The notes beneath the pieces were generated by a model. It ran no database searches. It saw only the letters and a list, made by a program, of their open reading frames with translations, and was not told where the DNA came from. 64,000 nt of DNA from the NCBI RefSeq assembly GCF_000145215.1, contig NC_014392.1:1186001-1250000 (forward strand), in the 5' to 3' direction. A program made the position numbers and the translations under genes. Origin of the DNA: Caldicellulosiruptor obsidiansis OB47 (GTDB lineage Bacteria > Bacillota > Thermoanaerobacteria > Caldicellulosiruptorales > Caldicellulosiruptoraceae). The first letter of the stretch is position 1, and every line of letters begins with the position of its first letter. Shown here one piece after another: positions 8,631 through 17,525 of this stretch.

Positions 8631-9308
8631 ATGACAAGACCGACATTTGAAAATGAGCTTAAAGAAATCCATCTTGATATTCTCAAGATGGGAGCTATGG
8701 CCGAAGAGGCTATTGACAAAGCAATTTTGGCACTTAAGACAAAAGATGTTGAACTTGCACAAAGAATAATAGACAATGATGATAAGATTGATGAGCTTAC
8801 CGAAGAGATAGAGAAAAAATGTGCTATTGTGATTGCGACCCAGCAGCCGCTTGCAAGTGATTTAAGACTTATTATAACTGCAATGAGAATTGCAACAGAT
8901 ATTGAGAGGATTGCTGACCATGCAGAGGATATTTCTCAGATAACACTCAAGCTTGCAAAAGAGGATTATGTAAAACCTTTAATTGACATTCCTAAAATGG
9001 CTGAAATCACTCGTTCGATGTTGAAAGATGCGTTAGACTCGTATGTAAATTCTGATATAGAACTTGCAAAATCTGTTGTCAAGCGTGACGATTTGGTTGA
9101 CACAATGTATCAAAACCTTATTGATGAGCTTGAGCAAATAATGAAAGAAAATTCGGCAGCAGTTTCTCAGTGTATCCAGTTCTTGTTGGTTATTAAATAC
9201 TTAGAGAGAATTGCAGACCATTCTACCAACATAGCCGAATGGGTTGTGTATAAGATAACAGGTATGCACAAGCATGAATGGGAAGGCAGGGAAAAGGAAA
9301 CAAAGTGA
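8631..9308 (+). CDS. phoU: Phosphate signalling regulator PhoU
   Basis: 225-aa cytoplasmic helical protein made of two PhoU repeats. Each carries the metal-binding consensus, seen as DIERIADHAEDISQ (first repeat) and YLERIADHSTNIAEW (second). PhoU links Pst transporter activity to PhoR and restrains phosphate uptake. ATG 8631 follows TTGAGAGGTG. It sits 28 bases after pstB, and its stop overlaps the GTG start of queT by four bases (GTGA, 9305-9308). Length is typical. Identification is secure. Confidence 0.95.
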   Translation: MTRPTFENELKEIHLDILKMGAMAEEAIDKAILALKTKDVELAQRIIDNDDKIDELTEEIEKKCAIVIATQQPLASDLRLIITAMRIATDIERIADHAEDISQITLKLAKEDYVKPLIDIPKMAEITRSMLKDALDSYVNSDIELAKSVVKRDDLVDTMYQNLIDELEQIMKENSAAVSQCIQFLLVIKYLERIADHSTNIAEWVVYKITGMHKHEWEGREKETK

Positions 9309-9844
9309 ATAAGAAAATTAAGATTGACAATAAAGTAATTGCACGGGCTGCTCTGATTGCAGCGCTATATTTTGTTTTAACTGCATTTTTACCGGCTATA
9401 TCGTATGGACCAGTGCAGATAAGAATATCAGAGGCTCTTACTCTTCTCCCTGCCCTGATGCCAGTTTCGGCTACGTTGGGTTTATTTGCTGGATGTTTGC
9501 TGGCAAACTTGTATGGTATGGCAATGAGCATCACAGGAATATATGACGTAATTTTTGGTTCTCTTGCAACACTGGTAGCGGCGCTACTTACAACAAGGAT
9601 AAAGAAAAAACCTTTTTTACCTCTGCCAACTATTATAGTAAATGCTGTGGTTGTATCAGCTTATATATGGCAGTATTTTATAGGCAGCTTGAAAATTGAG
9701 TGGTTGAAAAATCTAAGTCCAATTATCAGGTATCTTTTTACAATAGTGTCTATTGGAATGGGAGAGGCAATTGCCACATACTTCTTAGGTCTGCCTTTAT
9801 TTTTAGCACTTGAAAAACAGCTAAAAGGCAAAAAACTTTTATAA
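9305..9844 (+). CDS. queT: QueT-family queuosine-precursor transporter (ECF S component)
   Basis: 179-aa membrane protein with about five or six hydrophobic helices. The QueT N-terminal pattern is visible (IARAALIAALYFVLT, then GPVQIRISEALTLLPAL), followed by GLFAGCLLANLYG and IYDVIFGSLATLVAALL. Such proteins are substrate-binding S subunits that use a shared ECF energising module to import a queuosine precursor. I chose GTG 9305 because it has AAAGGAAA just upstream and gives a 4-base start/stop overlap with phoU. An in-frame ATG at 9278 would add nine hydrophilic residues that are not typical. No preQ1 riboswitch is seen, as expected for an operon-internal gene. Confidence 0.85.
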   Translation: MNKKIKIDNKVIARAALIAALYFVLTAFLPAISYGPVQIRISEALTLLPALMPVSATLGLFAGCLLANLYGMAMSITGIYDVIFGSLATLVAALLTTRIKKKPFLPLPTIIVNAVVVSAYIWQYFIGSLKIEWLKNLSPIIRYLFTIVSIGMGEAIATYFLGLPLFLALEKQLKGKKLL

Positions 9845-9857
9845 GATTCTAAACAAG

Positions 9858-9893
9858 TGGGGCCTTGTGTGTAAATAATGGCTCCATTTTTTT
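9858..9893 (+). terminator. Terminator after queT
   Basis: Stem TGGGGCC (9858-9864) / GGCTCCA (9880-9886), with one G-U pair, then seven T residues (9887-9893). It closes the pstB-phoU-queT unit. Confidence 0.8.
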
Positions 9894-9894
9894 A

Positions 9895-9923
9895 TTGCTT
9901 TTTCAGCTCTTTTGTAATATAAT
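9895..9923 (+). promoter_or_regulatory. Sigma-A-type promoter of the histidine operon
   Basis: TTGCTT (9895-9900), a 17-base spacer and a consensus TATAAT (9918-9923), 58 bases before the hisZ start. It lies immediately after the queT terminator and is the only good promoter before nine tightly packed his genes. Confidence 0.75.
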
Positions 9924-9946
9924 ATAACATGATATCTATTCATCAC

Positions 9947-9968
9947 TTCATTATGATAAAGTAATGAA
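9947..9968. promoter_or_regulatory. Inverted repeat in the hisZ leader
   Basis: Perfect 7-bp dyad TTCATTA (9947-9953) / TAATGAA (9962-9968) with an 8-base centre. It lies between the predicted transcription start (about 9930) and the hisZ ribosome-binding site AAAGGAAG. It could be a repressor operator or an RNA hairpin touching the SD. No T-box or His-codon leader peptide is visible. Regulatory role is inference. Confidence 0.4.
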
Positions 9969-9980
9969 AGGAAGTAAAAA

Positions 9981-11162
9981 ATGAGCAAGAAATTTGTAGA
10001 TTACTACCCCCCAACATCTGAGATGTTAGAAGAGATAAGAGAAAAGACCCTTTCTCTATTTAAAAAGTTTGGGTACAAAATAGTGGAACCATCGACTTTT
10101 GAGGATTATGAGAAGTCAAAAAGTTTAAATGGGAACAACACCATAAAATTTATGGACAGTGACGGAGCAGTACTTGCTTTAAGAAATGAATTTACTCCAA
10201 AGGTTGCAGAGATTGCTGCTAAGCTTCAAACAAATGTTTATCCGCTCAAATATTGTTACTTTGGTAGAGCATATCAATTCATTCAGCAAGAAGCTGGAGA
10301 TTTAAGAGAGTTTTTTCAAGCAGGGATAGAAAATTTTAATATATCTGATAGTTTTTATATAGACTTAGAGGTATTAGTACTTGCGGTAGAAAGTCTACGT
10401 GAACTCGGTGTGAATGGTTTTACAATAGATGTGGGTGAAGTAAATTTTTTCAAAGGAATTGCTAAAGACTGTGGAATTGATGAGGCTTCATCAGAAGTGC
10501 TCTGTAGGCTTGTTGACAAGAAGGACTATATAGGGATTGAAAACTTTTTGATTCGAAAAGGTATTTCCCAAAAGGTGATAGATGTTTTTAGGAGCCTAAC
10601 AAGACTTTATGGTAGAGAAGATAAGATAAAAGAGGCTAAAAAGTTTGCAAACAACGAGATATCTAAATTGGCGATAGAGAGACTGAGCGAGATATATAAC
10701 AACATAGTGAAACTGGGTTATCAAAGGTATATTACTATTGACTTTGGAATGGTTAAACATCTGAACTATTATACTGGCATCATATTTTCTGGGTATCTAC
10801 CACAGCTTGGTTATCCTGTCCTAAATGGTGGAAGGTATGATAATTTGTGTGAAGTATTTGGTAAAAAACTGAATGCCATTGGATTTGCAATTGGTGCAGA
10901 TAGAATTTTAGAGTGGAAACTAAAAAATGCTCAAAGAAGGGAAAGACAATACGACAGCCTTGTTTTATATAAGGAAGGGCACTTTGAAACGGCATTAAAA
11001 CTGCTTCTTAATACAGACAATGAAAAACAGAAGATTTACTTTTATACAGTGCCTGCAAAAATAGAAGAAGCCTTTCTTATTAGCAAAGCTATGAAAGTTG
11101 AAAAATTCATGTATGTAGATGAAGAAGGTGTAAAAACATATGTTTTGGAGGATTTAGAATGA
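9981..11162 (+). CDS. hisZ: ATP phosphoribosyltransferase regulatory subunit HisZ
   Basis: 393-aa histidyl-tRNA-synthetase-like protein without tRNA charging function. With the short HisG it forms the hetero-octameric ATP phosphoribosyltransferase that opens histidine biosynthesis. Class II synthetase-fold segments are seen: the N-terminal YYPPTSEMLEEIREKTLSLF, ALRNEFTPKVAEIAAKL (motif 2 region), FFQAGIENF, and YYTGIIFSGYLP...LNGGRYDNL. Presence in a his operon directly before a short HisG (overlap 4 bases) is decisive against it being HisS. ATG 9981 has AAAGGAAG upstream. It is the first gene of the operon. Confidence 0.93.
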   Translation: MSKKFVDYYPPTSEMLEEIREKTLSLFKKFGYKIVEPSTFEDYEKSKSLNGNNTIKFMDSDGAVLALRNEFTPKVAEIAAKLQTNVYPLKYCYFGRAYQFIQQEAGDLREFFQAGIENFNISDSFYIDLEVLVLAVESLRELGVNGFTIDVGEVNFFKGIAKDCGIDEASSEVLCRLVDKKDYIGIENFLIRKGISQKVIDVFRSLTRLYGREDKIKEAKKFANNEISKLAIERLSEIYNNIVKLGYQRYITIDFGMVKHLNYYTGIIFSGYLPQLGYPVLNGGRYDNLCEVFGKKLNAIGFAIGADRILEWKLKNAQRRERQYDSLVLYKEGHFETALKLLLNTDNEKQKIYFYTVPAKIEEAFLISKAMKVEKFMYVDEEGVKTYVLEDLE

Positions 11163-11788
11163 TCACTATCGCGTTGCCAAAGGGAAGATTAGCCCAGCAA
11201 ACAGTTGAACTTTTGAAAAGAGCATCACTTGTAGACATTGAAATATCTGAGGAAAGCAGAAAATTGATCATGGAAGACGCTCAAAATTCTCTGCGTTTTC
11301 TCATGGTAAAACCTTTTGACGTACCCACTTATGTGGAATATGGAGTTGCAGATGTTGGTGTTGTGGGTAAAGATGTTCTACTTGAAATGAATAAGAGAGT
11401 GTACGAACTTTTAGATTTAAAGATTGGGAAATGTTTTGTAGCCTTGGCAGGGCCTAAAGGGATGAGCAAACTGTTTTTAGAAAAGCCTGATAAAACAATT
11501 GCAACCAAATTTCCAAACATTGCCAAGGAATATTTTGAAAATGTTAGAGGAGAAGATGTAAAGATAATAAAACTCAACGGCTCGGTTGAACTTGCTCCTA
11601 TTTTGGGGCTTTCAGACATGATAGTAGATATTGTGGAAAGTGGTAGGACTTTAAAAGAAAATGGACTTGAAGTGTATGAAAAGCTATACGACATCAGTGC
11701 TCGGCTTATTGCAAACAGGGCAAGTCTAAAATTGAAAACTCAGATAGAAGATATTATAAATCGTTTGGAAAGGATGGTTGAAGAGTGA
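11159..11788 (+). CDS. hisG: ATP phosphoribosyltransferase, short form HisG
   Basis: 209-aa catalytic subunit joining ATP and PRPP, the first step of histidine biosynthesis. N-terminal ITIALPKGRLAQQTVELL and the PRPP-loop-like VELAPILGLSDMIVDIVESGRTLKENGL are typical. It lacks the C-terminal ACT-like regulatory domain of long HisG, consistent with dependence on HisZ for activity and histidine feedback. It overlaps hisZ and hisD by four bases on either side, so translation is probably coupled. Confidence 0.96.
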   Translation: MITIALPKGRLAQQTVELLKRASLVDIEISEESRKLIMEDAQNSLRFLMVKPFDVPTYVEYGVADVGVVGKDVLLEMNKRVYELLDLKIGKCFVALAGPKGMSKLFLEKPDKTIATKFPNIAKEYFENVRGEDVKIIKLNGSVELAPILGLSDMIVDIVESGRTLKENGLEVYEKLYDISARLIANRASLKLKTQIEDIINRLERMVEE

Positions 11789-13080
11789 GAATATTGAATA
11801 GTAAGCAACAGGTTGAAAACTACATAGAAATGGCTCAGATAAGAAAATGGGAAAACGAGGAAGAAATTGAACAAAAGGTTCGCAGAATAATCTCTGATGT
11901 AAAAGATAAAAAAGATGAAGCGTTGCTTTACTACACCCGGCTTTTTGATTGTGAGGGTATTTGCTTGGATGAGCTGCAAGTAAGCCAAGAAGAAATTGAA
12001 AGAGCATATTTTGAATGTGAAAGAGAAGATAAGGATTTCATAGATGCTTTGAACACTGCCTATAAGAATATCTATGAGTATCACATGAAACAAAAAGAGG
12101 AAAGCTGGTTTTATATAAAAAATGGATCGGTTCTTGGTCAGATCATAAAGCCTCTTGAAAAAGTAGGGATTTATGTTCCGGGAGGGAAAGGTGCGTACCC
12201 TTCAACAGTTTTGATGAATTCAGTTCCTGCAAAGGTTGCAGGCGTAGAGAAGATAATAATGGTAAGTCCACCTGACAAGAACAAGAGCATCAGCAAATAC
12301 ACTTTGGCAGCAGCAAAAATTTGTGGGATTGATGAGATTTATAGAGTAGGAGGGGCTCAAGCAGTTGCAGCACTTGCGTTTGGGACGCAGATTATACCCA
12401 AGGTAGATAAGATTGTGGGACCAGGAAATATCTATGTAGCAACTGCTAAAAAGTTGTTGTTTGGATATGTAGATATTGACTCAGTAGCAGGACCAAGTGA
12501 AGTCATGGTTATTGCAGACGAGTCTGCAAATCCGAAATACATTGCTGCAGATTTGCTGTCACAGGCGGAACATGATCCAATGGCAAGGTGTATTTTAGTA
12601 ACAACATCTTTGCAGGTGGCTCAAAAGGTTTCTGAGAGTGTTGAGAAGATGCTTGCAATCTTTGAAAACTCAGTTGCTTTGGAAGCTATAGAAAAAAACG
12701 GTGTGATAATAGTTGTTGAAAGTCTTTTTGAAGCTGCTGAGATTGCCAATATAATTGCACCTGAACACTTAGAGATTTGTTGCAATGATACAGAGGAAGT
12801 TTTGCTTAAAATTAAAAACGCTGGTGCAATTTTTATAGGTGAATATTCTCCTGAGCCTATTGGTGATTATATCGCAGGACCAAATCATGTGCTGCCAACG
12901 TCTGGCACAGCAAGTTTCTTCTCTCCCCTTGGGGTTTATGATTTTGTCAAAAGGATGAGTTTAATAAAATATTCAAAAGAACAGTTTTTTTTAGATGCTC
13001 AACATGCAATAAACATAGCGCAAAAAGAAGGTTTCCTCTTTCATGCAAATTCGTTGAAGGTGAGGTTGGAAGATGTTTAA
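11785..13080 (+). CDS. hisD: Histidinol dehydrogenase
   Basis: 431-aa zinc enzyme that oxidises L-histidinol to histidine in two NAD-dependent steps, the end of the pathway. Family blocks are present: VGIYVPGGKGAYPSTVLMN, VGPGNIYVATAKKLLFG, DSVAGPSEVMVIADE, LLSQAEHDPMARCILVT (Gln and His ligands), APEHLEI and GPNHVLPTSGTASFFSPL. It starts with GTG at 11785, overlapping hisG by 4 bases, and overlaps hisC by 8. Its place as the third gene is common in Firmicute his operons. Confidence 0.97.
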   Translation: MRILNSKQQVENYIEMAQIRKWENEEEIEQKVRRIISDVKDKKDEALLYYTRLFDCEGICLDELQVSQEEIERAYFECEREDKDFIDALNTAYKNIYEYHMKQKEESWFYIKNGSVLGQIIKPLEKVGIYVPGGKGAYPSTVLMNSVPAKVAGVEKIIMVSPPDKNKSISKYTLAAAKICGIDEIYRVGGAQAVAALAFGTQIIPKVDKIVGPGNIYVATAKKLLFGYVDIDSVAGPSEVMVIADESANPKYIAADLLSQAEHDPMARCILVTTSLQVAQKVSESVEKMLAIFENSVALEAIEKNGVIIVVESLFEAAEIANIIAPEHLEICCNDTEEVLLKIKNAGAIFIGEYSPEPIGDYIAGPNHVLPTSGTASFFSPLGVYDFVKRMSLIKYSKEQFFLDAQHAINIAQKEGFLFHANSLKVRLEDV

Positions 13081-14146
13081 AAAAAGATTAGAAAATTTTT
13101 CAAACTATACAACGCCCCAAATAGAATGTTTGGTCAAAGCGGATGCCAACGAAAATCTTCTTGAACTTCCTGAAGAGTTAAAAAATATAATTTTGGACAC
13201 CTTGAAAAATAGCATGTTTGATTTGCGTTTTTATCCAGAAATCAATTCTCAACCACTTAAAGAAGCTTTAGCAAGGTTTTACAGTTTGAAAAGTGAAAAT
13301 TTTATTGTAGGAAATGGATCGGATCAGATAATTCAGCTTATTATTCAAGCATGCTGTGAGGAGAATGACCAGATATTTTTTCTATATCCTTCGTTTACGA
13401 TGTATAGAATAACTGCTGACCTTTTTGGAGTTGGGTCCTGTTTTTTTGATATTACTCCCCACTGGGAAATTGATGTTGAAAAGGTGATTGATAAGATAAG
13501 AGTGAATGAGAGAATAAAAGTAATATTTATTGATACTCCAAATAATCCAACCGGGATTGTATGGAGCACTGAAAATTTAAAGGCTGTTGTGGAAGCATTT
13601 CCTTCAAAGCTTGTGGTAATTGACAATGCTTACGGTGAATACAGCAATATTGACTATATAGAGTTTGCAAGAAGATACAATAACACAATAATTATTAAAA
13701 CCTTTTCTAAAATAGGTTTTGCGGGTATAAGATGTGGTTATGGCATTGCAAATGAAAATATTATAAAAAACCTTCACAAAGTAAAACCGCCCTATAATGT
13801 CAATGTATTAACACAGCACATCGCTATCAAGGTTCTTGAAAATTTCGAGAAGCTAAAAAATAACATCCAGCTCATAAAAGATGAAAGAGATAAGATGATA
13901 CAAAAACTTAAAGAATATTACTTTGTTATTCGGTCTGAAGCAAACTTTGTAACAGTTGTAGATGAGTATGCCGACAAAATATTTGAATATCTTATTGCAA
14001 ACAAAATTCTTGTAAAAAAATTCGAGGTAGGGGAAAAAAAACTTTTAAGAATTACATTGGGCAAGCCTCAAGATAATGATATAATAATAGAAAATCTCAT
14101 TCGATTTAAAAAGGAGAACGCAAAAGATGGGTCAAAGAGTGGCTGA
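13073..14146 (+). CDS. hisC: Histidinol-phosphate aminotransferase
   Basis: 357-aa PLP-dependent class I/II aminotransferase that converts imidazole-acetol phosphate plus glutamate to histidinol phosphate. Visible features are the N-terminal KADANENLLELP substrate segment, GNGSDQIIQLI, DTPNNPTGIV, DNAYGEY (PLP-phenol contact), and the PLP lysine Lys213 in IIKTFSKIGFAGIRCGYG. Length is normal. The start ATG 13073 lies within the hisD 3' end, and the gene overlaps hisB by 20 bases. Confidence 0.95.
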   Translation: MFKKRLENFSNYTTPQIECLVKADANENLLELPEELKNIILDTLKNSMFDLRFYPEINSQPLKEALARFYSLKSENFIVGNGSDQIIQLIIQACCEENDQIFFLYPSFTMYRITADLFGVGSCFFDITPHWEIDVEKVIDKIRVNERIKVIFIDTPNNPTGIVWSTENLKAVVEAFPSKLVVIDNAYGEYSNIDYIEFARRYNNTIIIKTFSKIGFAGIRCGYGIANENIIKNLHKVKPPYNVNVLTQHIAIKVLENFEKLKNNIQLIKDERDKMIQKLKEYYFVIRSEANFVTVVDEYADKIFEYLIANKILVKKFEVGEKKLLRITLGKPQDNDIIIENLIRFKKENAKDGSKSG

Positions 14147-14711
14147 AGTTCAGAGAAAGACAAAAGAGACAGATATTAAGCTAATTCTCAATATTGATGG
14201 AAATGGTGATTATAAAATCTCAACAGGGATAGGCTTTTTTGACCACATGCTTCAGCTATTTTCTCATCACGGGAAATTTGACATTCAACTTGAAGCCAAA
14301 GGTGATATATATATTGACGACCATCACACCATAGAAGATGTTGGAATAGTTTTGGGGCAGGCTTTTTTAAAGGCTTTGTCAGATAAAAGAGGTATAAAAA
14401 GATATGCGCATGTTATTCTTCCCATGGATGAAGCACTTGTAATGGTGGCAGTGGATATCTCAGGAAGGCCTTATTTGGCGTTTGATGTAGATTTTAAGCT
14501 ACCAAAGCTTGGGGATATGACTTCTCAGATGGTTGTAGAGTTTTTCAAAGCTTTTGTTTGGTCTTCTAAAACCACAGTTCATATAAAGAAACTGAGTGGT
14601 GAGAATGACCATCATGTATGCGAGGCCATTTTTAAAGCTGTTGGGAGAACCTTAAAAGAGGCTTGTACAATAATCGATGATAGAATTCCATCCTCAAAAG
14701 GAGTGTTATAA
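14127..14711 (+). CDS. hisB: Imidazoleglycerol-phosphate dehydratase
   Basis: 194-aa monofunctional Mn-dependent dehydratase (sixth step of histidine synthesis). The two metal-binding HHxxE motifs are clear: DDHHTIEDVGI and NDHHVCEAIFKA. Also seen are GIGFFDHMLQLFSHHGKF and the C-terminal DDRIPSSKGVL. No fused histidinol-phosphatase is present, as expected outside enterobacteria, and no separate phosphatase gene lies in this operon. ATG 14127 has AAAAGGAG upstream, within the hisC 3' end. Confidence 0.97.
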   Translation: MGQRVAEVQRKTKETDIKLILNIDGNGDYKISTGIGFFDHMLQLFSHHGKFDIQLEAKGDIYIDDHHTIEDVGIVLGQAFLKALSDKRGIKRYAHVILPMDEALVMVAVDISGRPYLAFDVDFKLPKLGDMTSQMVVEFFKAFVWSSKTTVHIKKLSGENDHHVCEAIFKAVGRTLKEACTIIDDRIPSSKGVL

Positions 14712-14714
14712 GTT

Positions 14715-15320
14715 GTGAAAAAGATTTGTATTGTGGACTATGGTATGGGGAACTTGAGAAGTGTACAAAAAGCATTTGAATACATAGGCTTTGAAGCTTT
14801 TGTTACGTCAAGCAAAGACGAAATTGAAAAAGCTGAAGCGATTGTTTTGCCGGGTGTAGGAGCATTTGATGTCGCTATTTTTAATCTTGAAAGATTTAGG
14901 CTTGTTGACGTATTAAGAAAAAAAATAAAAGAGTCTTTATTTTTAGGTATATGCTTAGGTTATCAGCTTTTGTACGAATTTAGCGAAGAAGGCAGTTGTG
15001 AGGGTTTAAAAATTTTGAAGGGAGATGTCAAAAAGTTTTCTCAAAAAGAGAATATCAAGATTCCTCACATGGGATGGAACAGGATAAAAGTTAAAGGAAA
15101 TTCAAAGCTTTTAAAGGGTGTGGATAACCAGTTTGTCTATTTTGTTCACTCATATTATGTAGAAAATAAAGACAAATCGATAGTATCTTCTGTTTGTGAG
15201 CATGGTATTGAGTTTGACTCTTCAATAGAAGTTGGCAATATATTTGCTACTCAGTTTCATCCTGAAAAAAGTGGGGAAGTAGGACTGCAAATACTTAAGA
15301 ACTTTGGAGGTTTGTTATGA
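14715..15320 (+). CDS. hisH: Imidazole glycerol phosphate synthase, glutaminase subunit HisH
   Basis: 201-aa class I glutamine amidotransferase that feeds ammonia to HisF. The nucleophile is Cys80 in FLGICLGYQLL; the His-Glu pair lies in TQFHPEKSG near the C-terminus. N-terminal ICIVDYGMGNLRSVQKAF and LPGVGAFD are typical. It is 3 bases from hisB and overlaps hisA by 4. HisF is two genes downstream, so the complex is encoded in one operon with hisA in between. Confidence 0.97.
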   Translation: MKKICIVDYGMGNLRSVQKAFEYIGFEAFVTSSKDEIEKAEAIVLPGVGAFDVAIFNLERFRLVDVLRKKIKESLFLGICLGYQLLYEFSEEGSCEGLKILKGDVKKFSQKENIKIPHMGWNRIKVKGNSKLLKGVDNQFVYFVHSYYVENKDKSIVSSVCEHGIEFDSSIEVGNIFATQFHPEKSGEVGLQILKNFGGLL

Positions 15321-16030
15321 TTGTTATACCTGCAATAGACATTATAGATGGAAAGTGTGTAAGACTTACACAGGGGGATTATAACCAGGTTCAACTGTTC
15401 AATTTAGATCCGGTTGAGCAGGCAAAATTTTTTGAAAAAAGTGGTGCTAAATACATCCATGTTGTTGATCTGGATGGAGCAAAAACAGGAAAACCAGTGA
15501 ATTTTGAAGTTATAAAAAAGATAAAAATATCTACATGTTTGACAGTTGAATGTGGTGGAGGCATTAGGGATAAGGCTACAGTTGAACTTTACCTTTCTTC
15601 AGGAATTGATTATATCATTTTTGGTTCTGTTATTTTTAAAAATCCTGATTTTGTAAATGAAGTTATAAATCTGTTTGGTAAAGAAAGATTTATTGCTTCT
15701 CTTGATTTTAAAGATGGTTTTGTAAAACTTTCTGGATGGCAGGAAGCAACAACAATTACCATTGAAGAAGGGATTACAACAATAACAAATTTAGGATTTG
15801 AGAGGCTTATTTACACAGATATAACTACTGATGGAATGCTAAGAGGGCATAACTTCGAAGCTGCAAAATATATTCGGAAACTTTTTAATGGGTTTTTAAC
15901 AGCATCAGGTGGGATTTCATCAACAGAAGATATTGTAAGACTTAAAAGTATAGGGGTTGATGCGGCAATTGTAGGAAAGGCTCTTTATACAGGTCAGCTC
16001 AAGTTAGAGGAGATAATTAATATACTATAA
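15317..16030 (+). CDS. hisA: ProFAR isomerase HisA
   Basis: 237-aa beta-alpha barrel enzyme (Amadori isomerisation of ProFAR). Catalytic Asp8 is in [14 protein letters not shown]; the second catalytic Asp is in [12 protein letters not shown]. Phosphate-binding glycine motifs are VECGGGIR and ASGGISS. It shares ancestry and half-barrel repeats with HisF downstream. The start overlaps hisH by four bases; 25 bases separate it from hisF. Confidence 0.97.
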   Translation: MIVIPAIDIIDGKCVRLTQGDYNQVQLFNLDPVEQAKFFEKSGAKYIHVVDLDGAKTGKPVNFEVIKKIKISTCLTVECGGGIRDKATVELYLSSGIDYIIFGSVIFKNPDFVNEVINLFGKERFIASLDFKDGFVKLSGWQEATTITIEEGITTITNLGFERLIYTDITTDGMLRGHNFEAAKYIRKLFNGFLTASGGISSTEDIVRLKSIGVDAAIVGKALYTGQLKLEEIINIL

Positions 16031-16055
16031 AATTTCAAAAAGGAGAAGGAGAAAA

Positions 16056-16808
16056 GTGGTTGCAAAGAGAATAATTCCCTGTCTTGATGTCAACAGAGGA
16101 AGGGTTGTTAAAGGTATAAACTTTATCAATCTTGTTGATGCTGGTGACCCTGTCGAGAGTGCTCAAGAGTATAATCAGCTCGGTGCTGATGAGCTGGTAT
16201 TTTTAGATATTACAGCGTCACATGAAGAAAGAAATATAATGATAGAAGTTGTAAAGAATGTGGCTGAAAAAGTTTTTATTCCTTTTACAGTAGGTGGCGG
16301 AATAAGAAATTTAGATGACATTAGAAATTTGCTTTTGGCTGGGGCTGATAAGGTTTCGATTAACTCTGCAGCAGTTAAAAACCCCGATCTTGTAAATGAA
16401 GCTGCAAAGGTTTTTGGTTCGCAGTGTATTGTGGTGGCAATTGATGCAAAGAGACATAATGATGGTTTTCATGTTTATATAAACGGCGGAAGAGTTGATA
16501 CGGGACTTGACGCTGTAAAATGGGCAAAAGAAGTTGAAATGAGAGGGGCAGGAGAAATATTACTTACTTCGATGGACAGAGATGGGACAAAAGCAGGATA
16601 TGATTTAGAGCTTTTAGAGGCTATATGTAGTAGCGTGAACATTCCTGTCATTGCCTCAGGTGGAGCAGGCAGGCCAGAACATTTTTTGGAGGCTTTCAAG
16701 GCTGGAGCAGAAGCTGCTTTGGCTGCTTCTATATTTCATTTTGGAGAGATTTTAATTGAAGATTTAAAAAATTACTTAAAAAATCACGGTATTGAGGTGA
16801 GGATATAA
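16056..16808 (+). CDS. hisF: Imidazole glycerol phosphate synthase, cyclase subunit HisF
   Basis: 250-aa barrel enzyme that uses ammonia from HisH to make imidazole glycerol phosphate and AICAR. AICAR feeds the purine genes later in this window. Catalytic Asp is in the N-terminal [16 protein letters not shown], and the second in [26 protein letters not shown] and [11 protein letters not shown] bind phosphate. It starts with GTG at 16056 after a strong SD AAAAGGAGAAGGAG. One base separates it from hisIE. Confidence 0.97.
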   Translation: MVAKRIIPCLDVNRGRVVKGINFINLVDAGDPVESAQEYNQLGADELVFLDITASHEERNIMIEVVKNVAEKVFIPFTVGGGIRNLDDIRNLLLAGADKVSINSAAVKNPDLVNEAAKVFGSQCIVVAIDAKRHNDGFHVYINGGRVDTGLDAVKWAKEVEMRGAGEILLTSMDRDGTKAGYDLELLEAICSSVNIPVIASGGAGRPEHFLEAFKAGAEAALAASIFHFGEILIEDLKNYLKNHGIEVRI

Positions 16809-16809
16809 A

Positions 16810-17427
16810 ATGATAGATATTTCACAATTGAAGTTTGACCAAAATGGACTTATACCTGTTATTGTTCAAGATAGTTCAACAGGCAAAGTACTTATGCTGG
16901 CGTACATGAACAGGGAAGCTTTGGAACTTACAATTCAGACAGGATACATGCATTATTTTAGCCGAAGCAGAAACAAGATATGGAAAAAAGGAGAGACTTC
17001 AGGCAATGTCCAAAAACTGAAAAATTTGTTTTTGGATTGTGATGGTGACACTTTGCTTGCAATTGTCGAGCAGACAGGGGTGGCGTGTCACACAGGAAAC
17101 GAAACATGTTTTTTCACTACTTTAGAAGGTAATGGAGAAAAGATTGCAACTGATATTATCTTTTCATTGATGGAAACAATTAATGATAGAAAGCAAAATT
17201 ATGTAGAAGGTTCATATACCTGTTATTTATTTGAAAAAGGACTTGATAAGATAGTTAAGAAGATTGGCGAGGAGGCAACAGAGGTAGTAATTGGAGCAAA
17301 GAATGGTCAAAAAGAAGAGATTATCTATGAAATATCTGATTTGATGTATCACTTGAGTGTTTTGCTGGCGTATTTTAACCTCGACTGGCCAGATATTTTC
17401 AAAAGTTTGAAGGAGAGAATGAAATAA
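16810..17427 (+). CDS. hisI: Bifunctional PR-AMP cyclohydrolase / PR-ATP pyrophosphohydrolase
   Basis: 205-aa HisI-HisE fusion (hisIE) that performs steps two and three of histidine synthesis. The cyclohydrolase half (about 1-110) carries [28 protein letters not shown] (Mg site) and the zinc cysteines in [13 protein letters not shown]. The pyrophosphohydrolase half (about 115-205) shows [17 protein letters not shown] and [15 protein letters not shown], with the helical MazG-like metal motif. It is the last gene of the his operon; no clear terminator follows before the manC promoter. Confidence 0.96.
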   Translation: MIDISQLKFDQNGLIPVIVQDSSTGKVLMLAYMNREALELTIQTGYMHYFSRSRNKIWKKGETSGNVQKLKNLFLDCDGDTLLAIVEQTGVACHTGNETCFFTTLEGNGEKIATDIIFSLMETINDRKQNYVEGSYTCYLFEKGLDKIVKKIGEEATEVVIGAKNGQKEEIIYEISDLMYHLSVLLAYFNLDWPDIFKSLKERMK

Positions 17428-17447
17428 TGTTTTTTAGCATTTTTCAG

Positions 17448-17477
17448 TTGTTTAAAATTTGAAAAATATTGTATAAT
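17448..17477 (+). promoter_or_regulatory. Promoter of manC
   Basis: TTGTTT (17448-17453), an 18-base spacer and TATAAT (17472-17477), 49 bases before the manC ATG. The consensus -10 makes this a likely separate start after the his operon. Confidence 0.6.
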
Positions 17478-17525
17478 ATAAATTGTTGAAGTTTTCTATA
17501 TTTCTTAAAGAGGAGGGGTTTAAAA

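Noticed and set aside
9240-9310. preQ1 riboswitch before queT
   Set aside because: The region is the coding 3' end of phoU and lacks the small A-rich-tail pseudoknot; queT is operon-internal.
9924-9980. T-box leader for the histidine operon
   Set aside because: Only about 57 bases lie between -10 and start codon, far too short, with no T-box sequence.
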